From: Aegicerativicinus sediminis
GTDB lineage: Bacteria; Bacteroidota; Bacteroidia; Flavobacteriales; Flavobacteriaceae
Length of the DNA stretch: 64,000 nucleotides
Reading direction: 5' to 3'
Assembly (NCBI RefSeq): GCF_015476115.1
Contig: NZ_CP064295.1
Location: 124,001 to 188,000, forward strand
Below, piece by piece: positions 42,293-50,679 of the stretch; the stretch's first letter is position 1, and each line of letters starts with the position of its first letter. The translations under genes and the position numbers were made by a program. The notes beneath the pieces were generated by a model, which ran no database searches, was not told where the DNA came from, and saw nothing but the letters and a program-made list of their open reading frames with translations.

Positions 42293-43657
42293 ATGTCAAA
42301 ATCAATAACAACCATTAATCCATTTACAGGAAAGGAGTTAAAAACTTATCAAGTTTATGACAGAAAGGAAATTGAAAAAACCCTTTCCAAGGCCATCGAA
42401 GCCTTCGAGAAATGGAAGCTTTTAGGAATAAAAGAAAGAATAAAACCGCTGAAAAGATTGGCGGAATTAATGAATGAGGCTAAAGAAGATTTGGGGAGGT
42501 TGATCACTTCAGAAATGGGGAAACCAATAAAAGAAAGTATCGCCGAAATTGAAAAATGTATTTTATTGTGCGATTTCTATACTAAGAATGCAGACCTACT
42601 GCTATCTGATGAAATAATTGAAACTGATGCGGATGAAAGTTTTATCAGTTATGATCCATTAGGTTGCATCTTGGCAATAATGCCTTGGAATTATCCATTT
42701 TGGCAGGTTATGCGATTTGCAATTCCAACATTAACAGCTGGCAATGTAGGGCTATTAAAGCACGCTTCAAATACTACCGGGTGCGCCGTTAAAATCCAAT
42801 CCTTATTTGAAGAAGCTGGCTACCCAAAAGGATGCTTTCAAAGTTTAATTGTACAACATCAGGAAATTGAACAAATTATCGCTGATGACCGGATAAAGGC
42901 TGTTACCTTAACCGGCAGCGAAAAAGCCGGTAGAGCAATTGCAGGAATCGCAGGAAAAAATCTGAAAAAGACGGTTTTGGAGCTGGGAGGAAATAATGCC
43001 TGTCTTATATTAAAAGATGCTGAATTGGAAAAATATATGGAGACAATGGTAAAGGCTCGCATGCAAAATACAGGACAAAGCTGTATTGCTGCTAAGCGCT
43101 TTATCGTTGTTGAAGATATCTATGAGGACTTCATAGAACAATTTAAAGCGATGGTTGAATCACTGAAAGTGGGCGATCCTACCGATAAATCAACTGAATT
43201 TGGAGTTTTAGCCAGACCCGATTTAGCTGAGACCTTAAAAAAACAAGTTGACGAATCAATTGAAAAAGGAGCCGAATTGGTAATAGGAAACGAAGTAAGG
43301 GGTAGTTATTTCTCTCCCACCATTCTTACAAATGTGAAACCTGGAATGCCTGTATTTGATGAAGAAACCTTTGGACCGGTCGCTGCCATCATAAAAGTAA
43401 AAGATCGAACGGAAGCATTTAAAGTTAATGCAAACACAAAATTTGGCCTTGGGACCATGATAATTACAAAAAACACAGAAAAGGCGGTTGAACAATGCAT
43501 TCAAATTGAAGATGGCGCATATTTCATAAATGAATTAGTCAAATCTGATCCACGGCTTCCCTTTGGGGGCACAAAGGCTTCGGGCTATGGTAGAGAACTA
43601 TCTAGAGAAGGCATATTAGAATTTGTAAATAAAAAAACAGTATTTGTTAAATCTTAA
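42293..43657 (+). CDS. NAD(P)-dependent aldehyde dehydrogenase (succinate-semialdehyde type)
   Basis: The 454-residue enzyme has the ALDH fold: MPWNYPFWQ near 130, the cofactor motif TGSEKAGRAIAG, the catalytic Glu in LELGGNN and the nucleophilic Cys in NTGQSCIAAKRF. DEETFGPVAAI and a C-terminal SGYGRELS follow. The length and motifs fit the GabD/YneI subgroup, which oxidises succinate semialdehyde; substrate specificity is inferred. The gene after it (10 bases on) encodes a 50-residue membrane peptide. Confidence 0.93.
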   Translation: MSKSITTINPFTGKELKTYQVYDRKEIEKTLSKAIEAFEKWKLLGIKERIKPLKRLAELMNEAKEDLGRLITSEMGKPIKESIAEIEKCILLCDFYTKNADLLLSDEIIETDADESFISYDPLGCILAIMPWNYPFWQVMRFAIPTLTAGNVGLLKHASNTTGCAVKIQSLFEEAGYPKGCFQSLIVQHQEIEQIIADDRIKAVTLTGSEKAGRAIAGIAGKNLKKTVLELGGNNACLILKDAELEKYMETMVKARMQNTGQSCIAAKRFIVVEDIYEDFIEQFKAMVESLKVGDPTDKSTEFGVLARPDLAETLKKQVDESIEKGAELVIGNEVRGSYFSPTILTNVKPGMPVFDEETFGPVAAIIKVKDRTEAFKVNANTKFGLGTMIITKNTEKAVEQCIQIEDGAYFINELVKSDPRLPFGGTKASGYGRELSREGILEFVNKKTVFVKS

Positions 43658-43666
43658 ATCTAAACT

Positions 43667-43819
43667 ATGAAATTTGTAAAAGAAGAAGAGGATAAAACCG
43701 ATGACTATATTTTTCAAAAGGACCAAAAAACCAAGTCAGTAAGTTCGTTCACTTTAATTGTATTAATTATATTGATCTTGGGTGTTGTAGCCTCAGGATT
43801 TTATTTCAAGTGGTTCTAA
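43667..43819 (+). CDS. Single-helix membrane protein, 50 aa
   Basis: ATG at 43667 opens 50 codons to TAA at 43819: a charged N-terminus (MKFVKEEEDKTDDYIFQKDQ), a transmembrane helix (FTLIVLIILILGVVASGFYF) and the end KWF. The clean charge-then-helix layout and the position 9 bases after the aldehyde dehydrogenase stop support a real gene, probably in one transcript. No known family is recognised. Confidence 0.75.
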   Translation: MKFVKEEEDKTDDYIFQKDQKTKSVSSFTLIVLIILILGVVASGFYFKWF

Positions 43820-43894
43820 ACGCCATTAGAAGATTATTAATAGTGCCTATATTTTTGTATCTTAGGTAAGCATAACTAATTAAAACTCTTCATA

Positions 43895-44389
43895 ATGGGC
43901 TCAATCCGTCTCTTTTCGCTAGTATTGTTATTGATTTTCTTTAGTTGCAATGATAACAGTACCAAAAATTCTACCGATCGTGCAACAAGTGTTTCAGACT
44001 CTTCTGGGGTTGCAATGCAAAATCAGAAATCGATACAGGGAACATGGGAACTTACCAGTTATTATCACTATACTGACAATGTGGTCTCAGATAGTTTTGG
44101 AGTAAGAAATGGCTTTAGGCAAATTAAAATGTATACACCCACAAAAATTATGTGGAGCAGGCAGGTACCTAAAGATTCATTGCAATGGTTTGGATATGGG
44201 CACTATAAGGTGGTCGATGGGCAATTAATTGAAAATTTGGAGTTTGGCTCAGAAATGATGAGTGAAATGATAAAGGACAATGCAGAATTCAGATTTGAAT
44301 TAATTCTTGGGGAAAACAATTTTTCACAAATTGAAATAGATGATGAGGGCAATCGCCTATTTTCAGAAAACTACAAACGGATAGAATAG
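43895..44389 (+). CDS. Lipocalin-like lipoprotein
   Basis: The 164-residue precursor has a signal with lipobox LIFFSC (Cys18). A Ser/Thr-rich linker and a small beta domain follow, starting with IQGTWELTSYYHYTDN (near 47-62), which looks like the first strand of a lipocalin-like or DUF4488-type barrel. No enzyme motif is present. The product is presumably on the envelope. A terminator hairpin follows. Confidence 0.78.
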   Translation: MGSIRLFSLVLLLIFFSCNDNSTKNSTDRATSVSDSSGVAMQNQKSIQGTWELTSYYHYTDNVVSDSFGVRNGFRQIKMYTPTKIMWSRQVPKDSLQWFGYGHYKVVDGQLIENLEFGSEMMSEMIKDNAEFRFELILGENNFSQIEIDDEGNRLFSENYKRIE

Positions 44390-44420
44390 CTTAAATATAG
44401 TTTTTATATTATAATTAAAA

Positions 44421-44448
44421 TAAAGCTTGGAAAATTCCAAGCTTTATT
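44421..44448 (+). terminator. Terminator after lipocalin-like lipoprotein
   Basis: AAAGCTTGG-AAAA-TTCCAAGCTTT (overlapping arms) is followed by a short T-rich end, about 32 bases after the stop. Confidence 0.72.
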
Positions 44449-44582
44449 CATTTATGGCAGGTCATTATTATTTTAAAACTTATTTAACATATTATAATTG
44501 AATCAGTTAATCTGCAATTCTTTAGAATTAATTACCAGATATCACATCATATACCTTTGAAAATATCAAAATTAAAAACACA

Positions 44583-44810
44583 ATGGCAGAGATAAAAATT
44601 GAAAAAAAATCACCTAGATGGCCATATATTCTTATAGCCTTAGTGGTGGTCTTGGTGATAGCATTTGTTTGGTACAACAATAGTGAAAATATCAACCAAG
44701 GTATAGACAATGATAATGCGCCAGAACAAATAGAAGATAAGGTAGACGATATGTCTATGATTATGGCGAATTATGCTGGTAGAATTGAATTAATTGAAGT
44801 TCATTCTTAA
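44583..44810 (+). CDS. Small single-pass membrane protein (75 aa)
   Basis: The protein starts with a basic N-terminus MAEIKIEKKSPRWPY and one strong membrane helix (ILIALVVVLVIAFVW, about 16-30). An acidic tail of about 45 residues rich in Asn/Asp follows. The family is not recognised. It lies 36 bases ahead of the PRC-barrel gene on the same strand, so the two probably share a transcript. Confidence 0.8.
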   Translation: MAEIKIEKKSPRWPYILIALVVVLVIAFVWYNNSENINQGIDNDNAPEQIEDKVDDMSMIMANYAGRIELIEVHS

Positions 44811-44846
44811 CGCCAATTAAAATTTTAACAATTAAAAATAAAACTC

Positions 44847-45551
44847 ATGGAAAATTCATCCAAACATTTATATTATTTAACGGACTTAAAAGATTATAAA
44901 ATTTCTGACGGATATACAGACGTCAGAGGTTGGTCTGTTAGAGACAGAGATAATAGGGTAATAGGTAAAGTTGACAACCTATTAGTAAATGTCAGTTCCG
45001 AAAGAGTAGTCTATTTAGATGTAGTGGTAGATGACTCCATAATTGAAAAAAATTATGACCCTTATCGGTCTTCAACATCAGAAGAAATAAGAGAATTTAT
45101 CAATAAGGATGGGGAAACTCATGTTATCCTTCCTATTGGCTTAGTTGACATACATTCATCAGATAAATATGTGTTTACAAACACTCTAGACCATACCGCT
45201 TTTTCACAAACCAAACGCTTCACAGCAGGTTCTAACATACAACGGGATTATGAAATTGCGGTTTTGGATGGTTATGGCAGGACACTTTCAACAAAAAAGG
45301 TTGAGTCATCTGAAACAACTCCAAATAGAATCGAAGTTGTTATTAAAACTGAACCTTCTAGAGTATATGTTGAAAATAAAGAAAGACATTTTAATAGAGA
45401 CAGAGATATATCTGATGCTGAAATTATTGTTGATGAAGAACCCGTCATTGAAAAGCGACATGATACTTACTTTAGTGAGCGGGAATCAAAGCGGGAAGAC
45501 GATGATTTTTACAGAAGAGCCTATTTTGACGATAGAAGATTTAGAAAATAA
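44847..45551 (+). CDS. PRC-barrel domain protein
   Basis: The 234-residue protein has an N-terminal PRC-barrel (about 8-110): DVRGWSVRDRDNRVIGKVDNLLVN, RVVYLDVVVDD, THVILPIGLVDI. This is the layout of the photosynthetic reaction-centre H-subunit cytoplasmic domain, which in non-phototrophs occurs in stress and RNA-processing proteins. The C-terminal half is charged and probably disordered (RERESKREDDDFYRR region). A strong terminator follows. Confidence 0.88.
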   Translation: MENSSKHLYYLTDLKDYKISDGYTDVRGWSVRDRDNRVIGKVDNLLVNVSSERVVYLDVVVDDSIIEKNYDPYRSSTSEEIREFINKDGETHVILPIGLVDIHSSDKYVFTNTLDHTAFSQTKRFTAGSNIQRDYEIAVLDGYGRTLSTKKVESSETTPNRIEVVIKTEPSRVYVENKERHFNRDRDISDAEIIVDEEPVIEKRHDTYFSERESKREDDDFYRRAYFDDRRFRK

Positions 45552-45567
45552 TTCCTCCATATATATT

Positions 45568-45604
45568 AAAAAGGGCAATGCCATCAAAGCATTGCCCTTT
45601 TTTG
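45568..45604 (+). terminator. Terminator after PRC-barrel gene
   Basis: AAGGGCAATG-N9-CATTGCCCTT is followed by T6, 17 bases past the stop. Confidence 0.9.
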
Positions 45605-45675
45605 TGCGAAGAAAAATTAACTGCACGGCATAGTTTAGTTATCAGCAATCATCCAATTATAATTCAACACTCTAA

Positions 45676-45930
45676 TTAATCCGATTTCCTATTAGTCCGT
45701 CGAGAGGATGACCTTTTTTTGATTTCAATAATCTCAATTCCGCTATTCTCTAGAATACTCTTGGCACCCTCCAATGAATTGTAGGACTTGGTGTTAAAAA
45801 TTATCCGCCCAGTTAATTCCTCAGTACGCACATCCGTTATACCAATCCTATCTTTTAATAATGTTAGGGCCTTTTTGCAGGTCGATTCGTTATCAAAATT
45901 AAGGATTTGTAATACGGCTCTCATATTCAA
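45676..45930 (-). CDS. Small ferredoxin-fold-like protein divergent from UspA
   Basis: The 84-residue protein starts MNMRAVLQILNFDNESTCKKALTLLKDRIGI, then VRTEELTGRIIFNTKSY and a second helix. This beta-alpha-beta-beta-alpha-beta order resembles HMA or ACT modules, but the metal-binding CxxC is absent. The tail is very basic (KKRSSSRRTNRKSD), which could bind nucleic acid. It diverges from the UspA gene, with an FNR-type palindrome centred midway, 51 bases from each start. The function is unknown. Confidence 0.78.
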   Translation of the reverse strand: MNMRAVLQILNFDNESTCKKALTLLKDRIGITDVRTEELTGRIIFNTKSYNSLEGAKSILENSGIEIIEIKKRSSSRRTNRKSD

Positions 45931-45980
45931 ATAAGTTATCTCAACTGTACAAATTTCTTACAATGGCCTATAGCGCCCTA

Positions 45981-45992
45981 TGACTTTTGTCA
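45981..45992. promoter_or_regulatory. FNR-type palindrome upstream of UspA gene (TGAC-N4-GTCA)
   Basis: TGACTTTTGTCA is a site of the TGAC-N4-GTCA series. Exactly 23 bases downstream begins TAATTTTA (46016-46023), a -7-like element, so the site centre would be near -41. Towards the divergent 84-residue gene, GAAATTTG (45957-45950, reverse strand) begins at the same 23-base distance. Confidence 0.7.
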
Positions 45993-46042
45993 TTAAAAGT
46001 CAGCTATGAATGAATTAATTTTAATTCATTAAAATCAATGCC

Positions 46043-46882
46043 ATGAAAACTCTTTTAGTCCCAGTAGATTTTTCCAAATTTTCAGAGTATGCCTTAGAGG
46101 CAGCGGCAAATATTGCCCATAAAATTGGAGCGAGAATTGTAGTAAGCCATATGATTGGTCTTAATGATGCAATTTTTACAAAGGATGGTATCCAGCTAAG
46201 TGAAGAAACATTGTATTTTATTAAACTTACTGAAAAACGATTTGATGAATTCCTTAATAAGGATTATTTAAAAGGTGTAGATATTGTTAGGAACGTACAG
46301 AAATTTAAATTCTTCAATGATTTAGATCCTGTAATTGCTCAATTTAAAGTTGATCTAATAGTTATGGGATCCCATGGCAGTAGTGGTTTGTCTGAAATGT
46401 TCGTTGGCAGCAATACCGAAAAGGTGGTAAGAAGTGCCACTGTTCCTGTATTGGTGATAAAACAACCATGGAAGATTAAATCTATCAAAAAAAGTGTTTT
46501 TGCCTGTGATTTTAAAAAGGAAAGCATTCAAGCTTACCTTACAATTAAGGAATGGTGCAACCTTATAGGTACTAAATTAGAATTGCTCTATATCAATTTA
46601 CCCGACCCTAATTTTCGAAGCACTACCGAAATGGAGGAATCCGTTAAAAAGTTTTTTGAAGCTATTCCGGTGACGAACCCAAAAAAGATGGCCGAGTCCA
46701 TTATTTATTACAATGATTATAGTGTTGAGGAAGGCATATTTTCCTATGCCAATCAAAATCGAATGGATTTAATAGCGATACCCACCCATGGACGTACTGG
46801 TTTAGCCCATTTCTTTAGTGGAAGTATTGGGGAAGACATAGCAAATCATTCTGAATTGCCTGTTCTTACGGTTAAAATTTAA
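46043..46882 (+). CDS. Tandem universal stress protein (UspA)
   Basis: The 279-residue protein has two UspA domains. The first (1-145) has LVPVDFSKFSEYALEAA and the nucleotide-binding loop MGSHGSSGLSEMFVGSNTEKV in parts. The second (about 150-279) ends IPTHGRTGLAHFFSGSIGEDI and SELPVLTVKI. The G-x2-G-x9-G-S pattern suggests ATP binding. Tandem Usp proteins are often induced under low O2. An FNR-type palindrome with a -7 element lies ahead. Confidence 0.95.
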   Translation: MKTLLVPVDFSKFSEYALEAAANIAHKIGARIVVSHMIGLNDAIFTKDGIQLSEETLYFIKLTEKRFDEFLNKDYLKGVDIVRNVQKFKFFNDLDPVIAQFKVDLIVMGSHGSSGLSEMFVGSNTEKVVRSATVPVLVIKQPWKIKSIKKSVFACDFKKESIQAYLTIKEWCNLIGTKLELLYINLPDPNFRSTTEMEESVKKFFEAIPVTNPKKMAESIIYYNDYSVEEGIFSYANQNRMDLIAIPTHGRTGLAHFFSGSIGEDIANHSELPVLTVKI

Positions 46883-46896
46883 GTTATTTTTGGAAT

Positions 46897-47607
46897 TTAG
46901 TAGCCCTCGACCAAGTGTTGCAGGGCTACTTTATCTTCTAGTTTTATTTTTTTTCCAGAAGTTGAAATGTAATCCTCTTTTTTGAAGGAGGCTAATGTAC
47001 GGATGCACAACTCCGTAGCCGTACCAATGATATTAGAAATATCGGCCCTAGAAATGGTCATTCCAATATATCCGTCCTCATCTACCCCAAATGTTTCTTC
47101 TAAAGTAAGAAGTGTCGCAGCCAAACGTTGCTTAACAGTTTTTTGAGCCATGCTAACAATTGTATGATCAGCTTCCTTTAAATCACTTGTCATCTTTTTC
47201 AAAACAGCATTGGTGAAATCTGGATTATTGGCCAAACCCTGTTCAATATGATTTTTTGGAATAAAACATACTTCCATATCATCTAAAGCGACGGCAGTTA
47301 AATCTGCAGTTTCCTGCGTAATCACCGCTATCTGCCCCATGACATTTCCTTTGGTGGCAAGCTTAATAATCTGATCTTTTCCATTTTCGCTGCGCTTTGA
47401 AAGTTTAGAAACACCCTTTCGCACACAAAATACCCCATTGAGACGTTCCCCTTCAAAAAATAGAGTTTCTCCCTTTTTCACTGAACGGGTAGTCTTATGG
47501 TCGGAAATATCTTTTAACTCCTCCTTCTTAAGAGCCCTTAGAGTATTTAATTCCCTAATAATACAATTTTCGCAACGGGATTCGTAATGTTCATCAGACA
47601 TAGGCAC
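46897..47607 (-). CDS. Crp/Fnr family regulator, FNR-like
   Basis: The 236-residue protein has a cNMP-binding-like domain (about 35-150) and a C-terminal winged HTH (RADISNIIGTATELCIRTLASFKKE). Cysteines at 12, 15 and 114 sit at a constant offset of 8 from E. coli FNR C20, C23 and C122. The residue matching C29 is Asn; Cys61 is an extra candidate ligand. The recognition helix keeps Glu-x3-Arg (E.LCIR). It probably senses oxygen through an Fe-S cluster and is placed next to ccoI, making it the likely binder of the TGAC-N4-GTCA sites. Confidence 0.9.
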   Translation of the reverse strand: MPMSDEHYESRCENCIIRELNTLRALKKEELKDISDHKTTRSVKKGETLFFEGERLNGVFCVRKGVSKLSKRSENGKDQIIKLATKGNVMGQIAVITQETADLTAVALDDMEVCFIPKNHIEQGLANNPDFTNAVLKKMTSDLKEADHTIVSMAQKTVKQRLAATLLTLEETFGVDEDGYIGMTISRADISNIIGTATELCIRTLASFKKEDYISTSGKKIKLEDKVALQHLVEGY

Positions 47608-47652
47608 AAAATTACATATAAGCCGAATTATTTAAAAACCAAATGATATAAA

Positions 47653-47871
47653 TTATAAATTATCTATTTGAAAATCTTCATAAAAATCATCAAAGGTCTT
47701 ATCGGTATGATAGTTTTCTGTTAAAATAGCAAAAACAGTAAAAACCAATATAATTTGACCTAACATTATGACTAGTAAAATAAGTTGAATGGGAAGTTCC
47801 AAACCTACCATCATACAAATTGCTAATAAAATTAGTGTCAATATTATTAAAAGTACATTATTTCTTCTCAT
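47653..47871 (-). CDS. Small two-helix membrane protein (72 aa)
   Basis: The start is set at ATG 47871 (MRRNNVLLIILTLILLAICM), just after AAGAGG; a longer frame from a TTG at 47904 is unlikely because it would run into the promoter-like region. The product has two membrane helices (about 6-26 and 28-48) and a short acidic tail (TFDDFYEDFQIDNL). No family is recognised. It lies next to ccoI in divergent orientation, with the 47922 palindrome upstream, so an oxygen-related role is possible. Confidence 0.75.
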   Translation of the reverse strand: MRRNNVLLIILTLILLAICMMVGLELPIQLILLVIMLGQIILVFTVFAILTENYHTDKTFDDFYEDFQIDNL

Positions 47872-47921
47872 CGTATACCTCTTAAAATACAAAAATTCGA
47901 CCAATAATTTTTGAGGTTAAT

Positions 47922-47933
47922 TGACAATTGTCA
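47922..47933. promoter_or_regulatory. FNR-type palindrome upstream of ccoI (TGAC-N4-GTCA)
   Basis: TGACAATTGTCA is fully symmetric. Exactly 23 bases downstream is GTTCTTTG (47957-47964), which matches the TTTG half of the -7 element. On the reverse strand GAATTTTT (47898-47891) has the same spacing towards the divergent small membrane protein gene. Confidence 0.7.
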
Positions 47934-47989
47934 TATTTTTAATAACCAAGTCTATTGTTCTTTGCCTTTCGAAAATTCCAAATAATTAA

Positions 47990-50407
47990 ATGGAAAAGCC
48001 CTTATGCTATCATTGTGGGGATTCCTGTGACACCGATATCGTAGAATTCGACGACAAATCTTTTTGTTGTCATGGTTGTAAAACGGTTTTTGAGATATTG
48101 CAAAGCAATGACCTTACCTACTATTACAAATTAGCAACAAATCCAGGCAATTCTCCTCGATTTCAAGAAGGCAAATTCAATTTTTTAAACAATGAGGAAA
48201 TTGTAGACAAACTATTGGATTTTAAAGACGATAACTATTGTATCGTAAACTTTATAATACCAAGCATTCATTGTAGTTCTTGCATTTGGGTCCTGGAAAA
48301 TCTAAGTAAGATGCATCCTGGGATTCTATCGACCGTTTTGAATTTTCCCTCAAAGACCCTTACCATCAATTTTAAACCCAAGGAAATTAGCCTAAAACAA
48401 ATTGCGGAATTAATTACCTCTATTGGCTACGAACCTTCTGTTTCGTTACAAGATGAATCTAAAGAATTAAAGAAGTCAAATAAAGATATTATTTACAAAC
48501 TTGGTATTGCGGGGTTTGCCTTCGGGAACATTATGTTTCTGTCCTTTCCTGAATATTTCGAAGTAAACGAATTTTGGCTAGATCAATTTAAGCCGGTTTT
48601 TAGATGGATAATGTTGGTATTTTCATTACCTGTAGTCTTCTATGCTGGTTGGGATTATTTTAAATCGGCCTTTAAAGGCTTAAAATCTGGAATTCTAAAT
48701 ATAGATGTGCCAATTGCCATCGGCATTTTAGTCCTCTTTTTGCGTTCTTCCGTTGACATAATTTTCGATTTTGGGTCTGGCTTTTTTGACAGCCTTAGTG
48801 GATTAGTTTTTTTTCTATTAGTTGGTAAATTTTTTCAACAGAAAACCTATGCCTATCTCTCATTTGAAAGGGACTACAAATCCTATTTTCCAATTGGTGT
48901 TACAAAATTAGAAAGTACCCCTAACACCCCCATTAAGGAATTACAAATAGAATTGAGGCAAGTTAAAGCGGACGATGTATTGTTAATACGAAATGGAGAA
49001 TTATTACCTGTAGATGCCGAAATTATAAAGGGTCAAGGACTCATTGATTATAGCTTTGTAACCGGGGAATCTTTGCCTGTTGTAAAACAAATTGGTGATA
49101 AAGTTTTTGCCGGGGGCAAACAACAATCTGGGGCCATTGAGGTAAAAGTATTAAAAGCTCTCGACCAAAGTCACCTAACACAGCTATGGGAAAATCAAAT
49201 CCTGAAAAAGTCCAAACCCCAATTTCAGAATTTTACGGACAGCATAAGCCAACGTTTTACTATAATTATTTTAAGCATTGCCATAGTTTCATTTGTAGCT
49301 TGGTTACTCATTGATGCATCACAAAGCTTAAATGTTTTAACTGCAGTATTAATTGTTGCATGCCCCTGTGCTATTGCCCTATCAGCTCCTTTTACCTTGG
49401 GTAATTTATTGAGAATTTATGGCAGACATGGATTTTATTTGAAAGATGGCACTATAATCGAGAGATTAGCAAAAGTTAACCATATTGTGTTTGATAAAAC
49501 TGGAACCCTCACTTCCAACGAGAATAATATAATTGAATATAAGGGCATAGAACTAACCGAATCAGAGAAAGATTTATTAAGCAGTAGCCTAAGAGCTTCA
49601 AACCATCCATTAAGTCGCTTATTGTACAAAGAATTAAGCAAACATCAAATATTAACCTTGGATGAATTTCATGAATCTGTCGGTTCAGGCATTCGAGCCC
49701 AAAACAATGAGCAAGTCATAAAAATTGGGGCGCCTAATTTTGTGTTCCCCGGCAAAAATGATAAAAACGACAATAAATCCTTAAACACAGAAGTTCATAT
49801 TAGCACCAACGAGGTATACAAAGGTTGCTTTTATATAAAAAATAAATACCGTGAAGGTCTGAAATTATTGGTTTCCGAATTGCATAAACCAAACTATCAG
49901 ATGTCATTAATTTCTGGGGATAATGAAAGTGAAAAGGATTTCTTATCAACTGTTTTCCCTCCAGAAACGAATTTAAAATTCAATCAGAAACCAGATGATA
50001 AATTACATTTTGTGGAGTCCCTCCAAAATTCAAATAGCGAGGTTTTAATGTTAGGAGATGGATTAAACGATAGTGGTGCATTGGCCCAAAGCAATGTTGG
50101 GATTGTTCTTTCAGAAAATATTAATACATTTTCCCCTGCAGCAGATGCCATATTAGACTCCAAATCCTTTCAACAAATACCCAACTTACTGAAGTTGTCG
50201 AAAAAAGGGATTAACGTTATTAAACTCAGTCTTATTTTTTCATTATTCTATAATTTAATAGGATTGGGGTTTGCCGTTTCGGGTCACCTTGCACCCGTAG
50301 TTGCAGCCATTCTTATGCCATTAAGTTCAATTAGCATAGTTGTCTTCACAACTTTAGCAACCCAATGGCATAGTAGAAAAATATTGGGAAAATTTAAAAA
50401 AAGCTGA
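47990..50407 (+). CDS. ccoI: Copper-transporting P-type ATPase of cbb3 oxidase assembly
   Basis: The 805-residue P1B ATPase has an N-terminal Cys cluster (CYHCGDSC at 5-12 and CCHGC near 26), an HMA-like domain with HCSSC near 94, and eight predicted helices. The metal-passage motif CPC lies in VACPCAIALSAPF (near 456), the phosphorylation motif is DKTGTLT (near 502), and the hinge is GDGLNDS. It is the CcoI/FixI type, which delivers Cu for the CuB centre of cbb3 oxidase. An FNR-type palindrome lies ahead of it. Confidence 0.95.
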   Translation: MEKPLCYHCGDSCDTDIVEFDDKSFCCHGCKTVFEILQSNDLTYYYKLATNPGNSPRFQEGKFNFLNNEEIVDKLLDFKDDNYCIVNFIIPSIHCSSCIWVLENLSKMHPGILSTVLNFPSKTLTINFKPKEISLKQIAELITSIGYEPSVSLQDESKELKKSNKDIIYKLGIAGFAFGNIMFLSFPEYFEVNEFWLDQFKPVFRWIMLVFSLPVVFYAGWDYFKSAFKGLKSGILNIDVPIAIGILVLFLRSSVDIIFDFGSGFFDSLSGLVFFLLVGKFFQQKTYAYLSFERDYKSYFPIGVTKLESTPNTPIKELQIELRQVKADDVLLIRNGELLPVDAEIIKGQGLIDYSFVTGESLPVVKQIGDKVFAGGKQQSGAIEVKVLKALDQSHLTQLWENQILKKSKPQFQNFTDSISQRFTIIILSIAIVSFVAWLLIDASQSLNVLTAVLIVACPCAIALSAPFTLGNLLRIYGRHGFYLKDGTIIERLAKVNHIVFDKTGTLTSNENNIIEYKGIELTESEKDLLSSSLRASNHPLSRLLYKELSKHQILTLDEFHESVGSGIRAQNNEQVIKIGAPNFVFPGKNDKNDNKSLNTEVHISTNEVYKGCFYIKNKYREGLKLLVSELHKPNYQMSLISGDNESEKDFLSTVFPPETNLKFNQKPDDKLHFVESLQNSNSEVLMLGDGLNDSGALAQSNVGIVLSENINTFSPAADAILDSKSFQQIPNLLKLSKKGINVIKLSLIFSLFYNLIGLGFAVSGHLAPVVAAILMPLSSISIVVFTTLATQWHSRKILGKFKKS

Positions 50408-50416
50408 CATATGTCA
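50405..50416. promoter_or_regulatory. FNR-type palindrome upstream of ccoS-ccoNO operon
   Basis: TGACATATGTCA overlaps the last codon region of ccoI. Exactly 23 bases downstream begins TAATTTTA (50440-50447), identical to the -7 element of the UspA promoter. The operon start codon lies 19 bases past that element. It can drive the oxidase operon separately from ccoI. Confidence 0.72.
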
Positions 50417-50466
50417 TGTTTTAGACATTTATACAGATATAATTTTACAACAGAATTGCATCAACT

Positions 50467-50655
50467 ATGACAATTATTTATATGTTGCTGGCTATCAGTA
50501 TATCGGTAGCCATTCTTTTCTTTATAATATTTATCATATCCGTGAAAAAAGGGCAATACGATGATGTTTACACTCCATCGGTACGCATGCTTTTTGATGA
50601 TGAATTAATAGATGAATCAACCACCGAAATATCAAAAGAATTTAAAGATAACTAA
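50467..50655 (+). CDS. ccoS: cbb3-type oxidase assembly protein CcoS
   Basis: The 62-residue protein has one membrane helix (about 3-25) and the CcoS hallmark: KKGQYDD.YTPSVRMLFDDE. It is needed for cofactor insertion into CcoN in bacteria with cbb3 oxidase. It sits at the head of the oxidase operon, 24 bases ahead of ccoNO. Confidence 0.93.
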   Translation: MTIIYMLLAISISVAILFFIIFIISVKKGQYDDVYTPSVRMLFDDELIDESTTEISKEFKDN

Positions 50656-50679
50656 CACTAAATCTTTTTTATCACCACC

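Noticed and set aside
43256-43504. Two overlapping reverse-strand frames inside the aldehyde dehydrogenase gene
   Set aside because: They lie wholly within the coding frame of a conserved enzyme and show no motif of their own.
45250-45633. Second forward frame overlapping the PRC-barrel gene and running through its terminator
   Set aside because: It crosses a strong terminator hairpin and has no recognisable pattern; the PRC-barrel frame is well supported.
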